The position numbers and the translations under genes are program-made. Positions 6,385 to 10,211 of a DNA stretch of 10,211 bases are shown piece by piece. The notes below the pieces were generated by a model. The model did not search any database. It had not been told where the DNA came from and saw only the letters and a program-made list of their open reading frames with translations. The DNA is from Spirochaetaceae bacterium. GTDB taxonomy: Bacteria > Spirochaetota > Spirochaetia > Treponematales > Breznakiellaceae. Within the stretch, counting starts at the first letter, position 1; each line of letters opens with the position of its first letter. The stretch is from the NCBI GenBank assembly GCA_031278935.1, contig JAITJK010000076.1:1-10211 (forward strand), written 5' to 3'.

Positions 6385-6530
6385 ACCTGCCATTGAGTCG
6401 TATTGGGGAACCCCCGAGTTAGCGAGAAGGGCATAGGCCCCTGGTAAGTACGCCCTGCAAGGAGCAGGAACGAAGGGACCTGCACCCTTAGCCCTTAGCC
6501 CTCCCAATACGCCTCCACGGCAGGTGGCGG
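6385..6530. repeat. MITE-like repeat copy A with terminal inverted repeats
   Basis: The ends at 6385-6407 and 6525-6503 are inverted repeats of about 23 bp, both reading ACCTGCC, seven variable bases, then CGTATTGGG. Only three of the 23 positions differ. The 141-bp element carries no gene of its own. It contains smaller inverted repeats (GCAGG/CCTGC; AGGGC/GCCCT), so the single strand can fold. Its 6530 end is identical over 28 bp to copy B at 10110-10137, which has the opposite orientation, and further blocks match inside (GTCCCTTCGTTCCT, GGGCGTAC, AGGGGC). No clear target-site duplication was found. It resembles a non-autonomous mobile or REP-like repeat, but no transposase is present to assign a family. 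Confidence 0.7.
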
Positions 6531-7399
6531 GGGTAGCTTATGCGGTAGGCTGCTATGATCTGGAAGCCAATGCGACGGTACACCGCCTGGGCTGCGGGGT
6601 TGCACTGCTTCACAAAGAGGGTGAGCCCTCGTCCCAGGCGCCGCAGATCCCGGGTAAAGGCCGCAGCCATGAAGGAAGCTATCCCGCGGGCCCGGTACTC
6701 AGGACGGACATAGACCCCGCCGATCTGGTACCGGGAAAAGGACGCGGCGTTGGTGTTGATCTTCCCGATGATCTGGGAGGGGCCCTGAGCGAGGAGCAGT
6801 CGTTCCCGGCGCATGATATGTTCCAGCGAGAGCAGACACCGGGCTGGATCAAAGCCCCCCCCCTCTGGGATAACCTCTTCTCGTTCATAGGCCGCCTGTA
6901 GGGGTAGCAGTTCCGCAAGGTCCCGGGCCTCCGCATACCGGAGGCGGAGATTCGGAAACGGAGGGGCCAGCTCCACCGCTTCCGCGTCCAGGGCCATCAA
7001 ATCATAGTCTAGGTGCAGGAAGTCGGACAGCCCCTGGGCGGCAAACAAGCTTTCCACCAGGGACACATCCTGAGAAAGGCCCTGGATAGCATAGAGCGGC
7101 GTGGATGGCTGAACCGGGAAATCCCGGAAAAAACCAGACTCAGCCGGAGACGCCTCAGGTAAAATCGGAAACAAGGTGCCCTTACTGAGGATCAGCAGTG
7201 CGGAAACCCACCGCTGCCCGGCGGACCGGGATTCCCACCACCAGATACGGTCCCTCCCGTCCCGTTGGAGAAACCGGGCTGCGGCGGCCACACAATAAGG
7301 TTCCCGATCCCGCAAATAACTCTCGATCCGCCGAAGCAGCCCCCGGGGGGGACGAGTTTCCAGGAGCCGCCACCCAGAGGAAACCGGATACTGAAGCAT
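6488..7399 (-). CDS. GNAT-family N-acetyltransferase with extra N-terminal region
   Basis: The 303-residue product carries a C-terminal GNAT fold (about residues 150-290). Acetyl-CoA-binding motif A is seen as GGVYVRPEYRARGIASFM (227-244, with R-A-R-G-I-A as the pyrophosphate loop), and motif B as CNPAAQAVYRRIGF (266-279). Residues 1-140 are a separate domain I do not recognise, rich in Arg and Trp at first (RIWWWES). The acceptor substrate is unknown. ATG 7399 lies 6 bases after the nagZ stop without a clear Shine-Dalgarno sequence, so translation is probably coupled. Oddly, the last 13 residues (291-303, RHLPWRRIGRAKG) and the stop are encoded by the interspersed repeat, which seems to have replaced the native tail. 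The fold is complete before that point, so activity may survive. Placement third in an operon with trxB and nagZ could hint at cell-wall sugar handling, but this is speculative. Confidence 0.88.
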   Translation of the reverse strand: MLQYPVSSGWRLLETRPPRGLLRRIESYLRDREPYCVAAAARFLQRDGRDRIWWWESRSAGQRWVSALLILSKGTLFPILPEASPAESGFFRDFPVQPSTPLYAIQGLSQDVSLVESLFAAQGLSDFLHLDYDLMALDAEAVELAPPFPNLRLRYAEARDLAELLPLQAAYEREEVIPEGGGFDPARCLLSLEHIMRRERLLLAQGPSQIIGKINTNAASFSRYQIGGVYVRPEYRARGIASFMAAAFTRDLRRLGRGLTLFVKQCNPAAQAVYRRIGFQIIAAYRISYPRHLPWRRIGRAKG

Positions 7400-7405
7400 A
7401 CAAGC

Positions 7406-9085
7406 TCAGGGAAGGACTGGCACGGGCAGGGTTCCCTCAGCGGGGAGACGGCCCAGGATAACAGAAAACCCCGCCACAAAGGATTCCCGGGCGTAACTAT
7501 ACACCGCAAGGGCTCCGTCCACCCAGGAAGCCTTATCCAGATGCACGGGATTAAGCACTGAAAGCACGATCACCCGTTTACCTAAGGGGCGAAGGCTTTG
7601 TAAGAAAGGAAGTCCCTCGGCATGGGAGAGACAGAAGATAATGGTATCCGCGTCCTTCGCGTAGCGGACCAACTCCGTGCCTCCCTCAGGATCATACCAA
7701 TACCCCATGGCCCCAGGATAGGCTAGCTTCCCAATGGTGAAAAAGTCTTCGTACTGGCCGGCCAAAAGCACTTTGCCTGCGGCCTCCGCTCTTAAAGGAA
7801 ACACCCCATCCGGCCCTTGCCGCATCCCCTTCACCGCCGTAACGCTCCGGGCCGCGAGATTCAAAAAAAAAGCAGCTCCTTCCGAGTCTGGAAGGCCTAG
7901 GGCCACCTGCCTCAAGTCCGGTATCCAGGGCGCCGTCTTTTCACCCCGGAGGGAAGAGAGCTTAAGGGCCACAATCCGCCTTGCCGCGTCCCGGACCCGG
8001 TCCCGAAAGAACGGCTCCTCCCGCATAGCCTCCACCAGGCGGGTCCATATCGGATCGTATAAGCGCGGGGTCTTGGAAAGCATGATGATGTCGTTTCCCG
8101 CAAGTAGCGCTTCCTTCGCCGCCTGAGAAAGGCTTCCGGCGCTCATGGTGGCCCCATTCATCATAAGGTCATCGGTGATGATAAGCCCCTCAAACCCAAT
8201 CTTGTCCCGTAAGAGGTCCTGCAAAAACCAGGAGGACAGGGACGCCGGGACAAGACCCGCCTGGGTATGGGGAAAAGCCAGGTGGCCGCTCATCACCGCC
8301 TTAAGCCCCTCCTTGGTGAGAAGCCGATAGGGAAGGAGTTCCCGCTCCCATAACTGCTCGAAAGAGGCGTTGATCTGGGGAAGCACCCCGTGGGAGTCCA
8401 GGTCCGTATCGCCATGCCCAGGATAATGTTTTGCCGTGGCAATAATCCCCGCAGCGTGCTGGCCCTTCATAAAGGCCGCCCCTAAGATGCCGACCTGAGT
8501 GGGATCCGACCCAAAAGACCGGGGCCCGATGATCACCGAATCTTGATTGGTATACACATCCACCGCTGGGGCAAAGTTCATATTGATGCCCAGGATGGCC
8601 AGTTCCCGGCCTATGTAATAGCCCGACCAATAGGCGTCCATGGGACGCCCTGAAGCGCCGATGGCCATGTTCCCCGGAGTTTCGCTGGTTGCGCCTTTTA
8701 CATGGCGAATCCAGCCCCCTTCCTGGTCGGTGGCCACCAAAAGAGGTATCCCCAAAGGCCCGCGCAGGGCTTCCCGCTGAAGGGCGCCGACGGTTTCCGC
8801 CAGTTTCGTGGTATCCTCGGTATTCCAGCCGAAGATTTTCACCCCACCGATATGGCGATCCCGAATCCAGTCCAGAATGAGGGGAGAGGGCACTGCCCCA
8901 ACCCATCCCAGCATAAAGGTCTGGGCCAGGGCCTCTTCATCGGACATACGGGCGACCAAAGCCGCAGCATGGGAGGGGATATCCGGTTCATGGTCATTAA
9001 AATCCAGGGCCGTCCCCCGCGCCGGTAGCCCAAACAACAGTGCAGCGAAGACCGGGAGCAGCAGCCCGGCTCTTTGTACCTTCAC
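7406..9085 (-). CDS. nagZ: Exported glycoside hydrolase family 3 beta-N-acetylhexosaminidase, NagZ-like
   Basis: The 559-residue enzyme should remove terminal beta-N-acetylglucosamine, for example from peptidoglycan or chitin fragments. An N-terminal signal peptide (residues 1-27, ending PARGTA) puts it outside the cytoplasm. The GH3 barrel spans about 40-350. It has ATDQEGGWIRH (118-128), the NagZ signature KHYPGHGDTDLDSH (219-232, with the D230/H232 general acid-base dyad) and the nucleophile D305 in IITDDLMMNG. A second domain (about 390-559) matches the two-domain Bacillus-type NagZ rather than the short, cytoplasmic E. coli type. Translation starts at GTG 9085, overlapping the trxB stop as GTGA, with GGAG 7 bases ahead. 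The GNAT gene follows after 6 bases. Family and catalytic residues are clear; the natural substrate, wall recycling or host and food glycans, is open. Confidence 0.92.
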   Translation of the reverse strand: MKVQRAGLLLPVFAALLFGLPARGTALDFNDHEPDIPSHAAALVARMSDEEALAQTFMLGWVGAVPSPLILDWIRDRHIGGVKIFGWNTEDTTKLAETVGALQREALRGPLGIPLLVATDQEGGWIRHVKGATSETPGNMAIGASGRPMDAYWSGYYIGRELAILGINMNFAPAVDVYTNQDSVIIGPRSFGSDPTQVGILGAAFMKGQHAAGIIATAKHYPGHGDTDLDSHGVLPQINASFEQLWERELLPYRLLTKEGLKAVMSGHLAFPHTQAGLVPASLSSWFLQDLLRDKIGFEGLIITDDLMMNGATMSAGSLSQAAKEALLAGNDIIMLSKTPRLYDPIWTRLVEAMREEPFFRDRVRDAARRIVALKLSSLRGEKTAPWIPDLRQVALGLPDSEGAAFFLNLAARSVTAVKGMRQGPDGVFPLRAEAAGKVLLAGQYEDFFTIGKLAYPGAMGYWYDPEGGTELVRYAKDADTIIFCLSHAEGLPFLQSLRPLGKRVIVLSVLNPVHLDKASWVDGALAVYSYARESFVAGFSVILGRLPAEGTLPVPVLP

Positions 9086-10041
9086 CGGGAGGCTCCAGGA
9101 TCTTTCATCCGGTCAATATAGGCCGCCGCGCTATGGGCGGCTACGGCGCCTTCCCCGGCGGCGACCACCACCTGGCGGAAGGGGCTTGAGCGCACGTCTC
9201 CCGCACAGAATATACCGGGAATGGAAGCGGCCATCCCTGGATCCGTGAGGATATAGCCCTGCTCATCCTTTGTCAGCGCCGGAACCAAGGTGGTCTGGGG
9301 TATCGTTCCGGCGAAGATGAACACCCCGTCCCCGACTTCCTCCCAAGACACTCCCGTGTGGGTGTCTTCGAGGATTACGGACCGGACCTTGAGGTCCCCC
9401 CGAATCTCCTTGAGTCGGGTATTGAAGCGCACCGTACTCTGGGGGTTTTGCAATACCCGGGAAGCCAGGGCTTTCTGGGCGCGGAATCGATCCCGGCGAT
9501 GGACCACCATTACCTGAGATGCCAAGCGGGAGAGGAACTGGGCCTCCGCACAGGCCGCGTCGCCACCACCGATGACAAAGACTTTTTTCCCTTTGAAGAA
9601 AGGCCCGTCGCAACTGGCGCAGTAGGAGACCCCGCGACCCAGGAACTCCTGCTCTCCTGGAACATCCAAGGTTCGGCGCCGGGATCCGGTGGCCACAATC
9701 ACCGCACGAGCCCGCACGGTTTCGCCGTTTTCCAGGAGGACCATAAAAAAGTCCCCCTCTTTTTCCAGGGACCGGGCGCCTTGGGTCCGGAAAGCCGCGC
9801 CAAAGGCAAGAGCCTGGCGGTGCATGGCTTCTACGAGGTCCGCTCCAGACGAACAGGGCTGAGAATCCGGAGGGAAGCAACCGGGATAATTTTCCAAGGT
9901 GTCAATAAAAAGGGCTTGTCCCCCCGGAGCGAGGGCTTCGATCACCAGGACCTGCAGATTAGCCCGGGCTCCGTATTGGGCGGCGCTAAGTCCTGCGGGA
10001 CCCGCCCCAATAATAAGTAGCTCTACATCCGTTGTAACCAT
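9082..10041 (-). CDS. trxB: Thioredoxin reductase (NADPH, FAD-dependent)
   Basis: The 319-residue flavoprotein has the low-molecular-weight thioredoxin reductase plan and would pass electrons from NADPH through FAD to thioredoxin. Visible motifs are the FAD-binding GAGPAGLSAA (12-21), the redox pair C141-x-x-C144 (CASCDG), the nucleotide-binding GGGDAA (158-163), HRRDRFRA (181-188, NADPH phosphate contact) and GIFCAGDVR near the C-terminus (second FAD motif). The loop after ENYPG is longer than usual and holds two extra cysteines (C55, C63); C164 also lies next to the nucleotide motif. ATG 10041 is preceded by AAGGAG at 7 bases. It is the first gene of the trxB-nagZ-GNAT operon; no thioredoxin gene is adjacent. 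No convincing promoter is seen in the short space before the upstream tandem repeats. A ferredoxin-dependent or other flavin reductase of the same fold is less likely, given the NADPH-type HRRxxFRA. Confidence 0.93.
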   Translation of the reverse strand: MVTTDVELLIIGAGPAGLSAAQYGARANLQVLVIEALAPGGQALFIDTLENYPGCFPPDSQPCSSGADLVEAMHRQALAFGAAFRTQGARSLEKEGDFFMVLLENGETVRARAVIVATGSRRRTLDVPGEQEFLGRGVSYCASCDGPFFKGKKVFVIGGGDAACAEAQFLSRLASQVMVVHRRDRFRAQKALASRVLQNPQSTVRFNTRLKEIRGDLKVRSVILEDTHTGVSWEEVGDGVFIFAGTIPQTTLVPALTKDEQGYILTDPGMAASIPGIFCAGDVRSSPFRQVVVAAGEGAVAAHSAAAYIDRMKDPGASR

Positions 10042-10080
10042 AGGGTTTCTCCTTACCTGTTATTCCCGTGGGTTCCTACT

Positions 10081-10120
10081 CACCACCCGCCGCCACCCGC
10101 CGCCACCCGCCGCCACCTGC
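10081..10120. repeat. Four 10-bp tandem units
   Basis: Bases 10081-10120 are four consecutive 10-mers: CACCACCCGC, CGCCACCCGC twice, and CGCCACCTGC. The last unit is the outer end of repeat copy B, and copy A has just one unit at that place. This points to local expansion of the repeat's end by slippage. The array sits 40-79 bases ahead of trxB, where a promoter would be expected. Confidence 0.8.
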
Positions 10121-10211
10121 CGTGGAGGCGTATTGGGGAGGTCGAAGGCTTAGGGATAGGGGCTTACGTCCCTTCGTTCCTACCAGGCGCGGGGCGTACT
10201 CACTAGGGGCA
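10110..10211. repeat. MITE-like repeat copy B, cut by the window end
   Basis: This is a second copy of the repeat at 6385-6530, in inverted orientation. The first 28 bases (10110-10137) are identical to the reverse complement of 6530-6503. After small gaps the blocks GTCCCTTCGTTCCT, GGGCGTAC and AGGGGC recur in the same order. The far end lies beyond base 10211. No reading frame of note is contained in it. Confidence 0.7.

Noticed and set aside
9358..10020. A 220-codon open frame on the plus strand opposite trxB
   Set aside because: The minus-strand trxB has all its motifs; the plus-strand product is low in recognisable structure and has no ribosome site I trust.
10081..10120. Tandem repeats considered as a CRISPR array
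   Set aside because: Units of 10 bases follow each other directly with no spacers, and no cas gene is near.

Overview
All the convincing genes lie on the minus strand, so transcription runs from high to low coordinates. Gene content fits a fermentative anaerobe: a sodium-pumping oxaloacetate decarboxylase, a lone NuoE-type [2Fe-2S] protein of the kind used by electron-bifurcating hydrogenases and NADH dehydrogenases, an exported family 3 hexosaminidase, and a large secreted protein of the DUF4015 (glycosyl-hydrolase-like) family. The mix resembles a spirochaete of the Treponema lineage. That assignment is an impression from protein character, not a proof. Base composition is moderately GC-rich, with many CCGG-type words.

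Read in the direction of transcription, the layout is as follows. (1) 10211-10042 is non-coding. It holds an incomplete interspersed repeat (copy B) and four 10-bp tandem units. (2) 10041-6488 is a tight three-gene operon: thioredoxin reductase trxB, an exported NagZ-like beta-N-acetylhexosaminidase (GTGA overlap) and a GNAT acetyltransferase (6-base gap). (3) 6530-6385 is a 141-146 bp repeat (copy A) with terminal inverted repeats. It supplies the last 13 codons of the acetyltransferase. (4) 6381-6230 is a regulatory/leader block (R2) in front of a LysR-family regulator (6136-5180). (5) 5159-5003 is a second, diverged copy of that block (R1) in front of the NuoE-like gene (4960-4415). The DUF4015 gene (4376-2187) follows 38 bases later. 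(6) A sigma70-like promoter at 2117-2088 drives oadG (2007-1741) and oadA (from 1706, running off the window at base 1 about 30 residues short of its end).

The most unusual feature is the pair R1/R2. A roughly 155-160 bp module has been duplicated so that one copy precedes the LysR gene and the other precedes its neighbour. It holds a GAAATATATATTTC palindrome, paired GGYATG repeats, the start of a small open reading frame and a terminator-like hairpin. The simplest reading is that the LysR protein controls both itself and the NuoE-DUF4015 unit through the same site, possibly with attenuation at the hairpin. A second structural oddity is that the trxB-nagZ-GNAT operon is bracketed by inverted copies of the A/B repeat.

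No tRNA, rRNA, CRISPR array, transposase or phage gene was seen. Functions below the family level are inferred, and repeat copy numbers outside the window cannot be judged from here.
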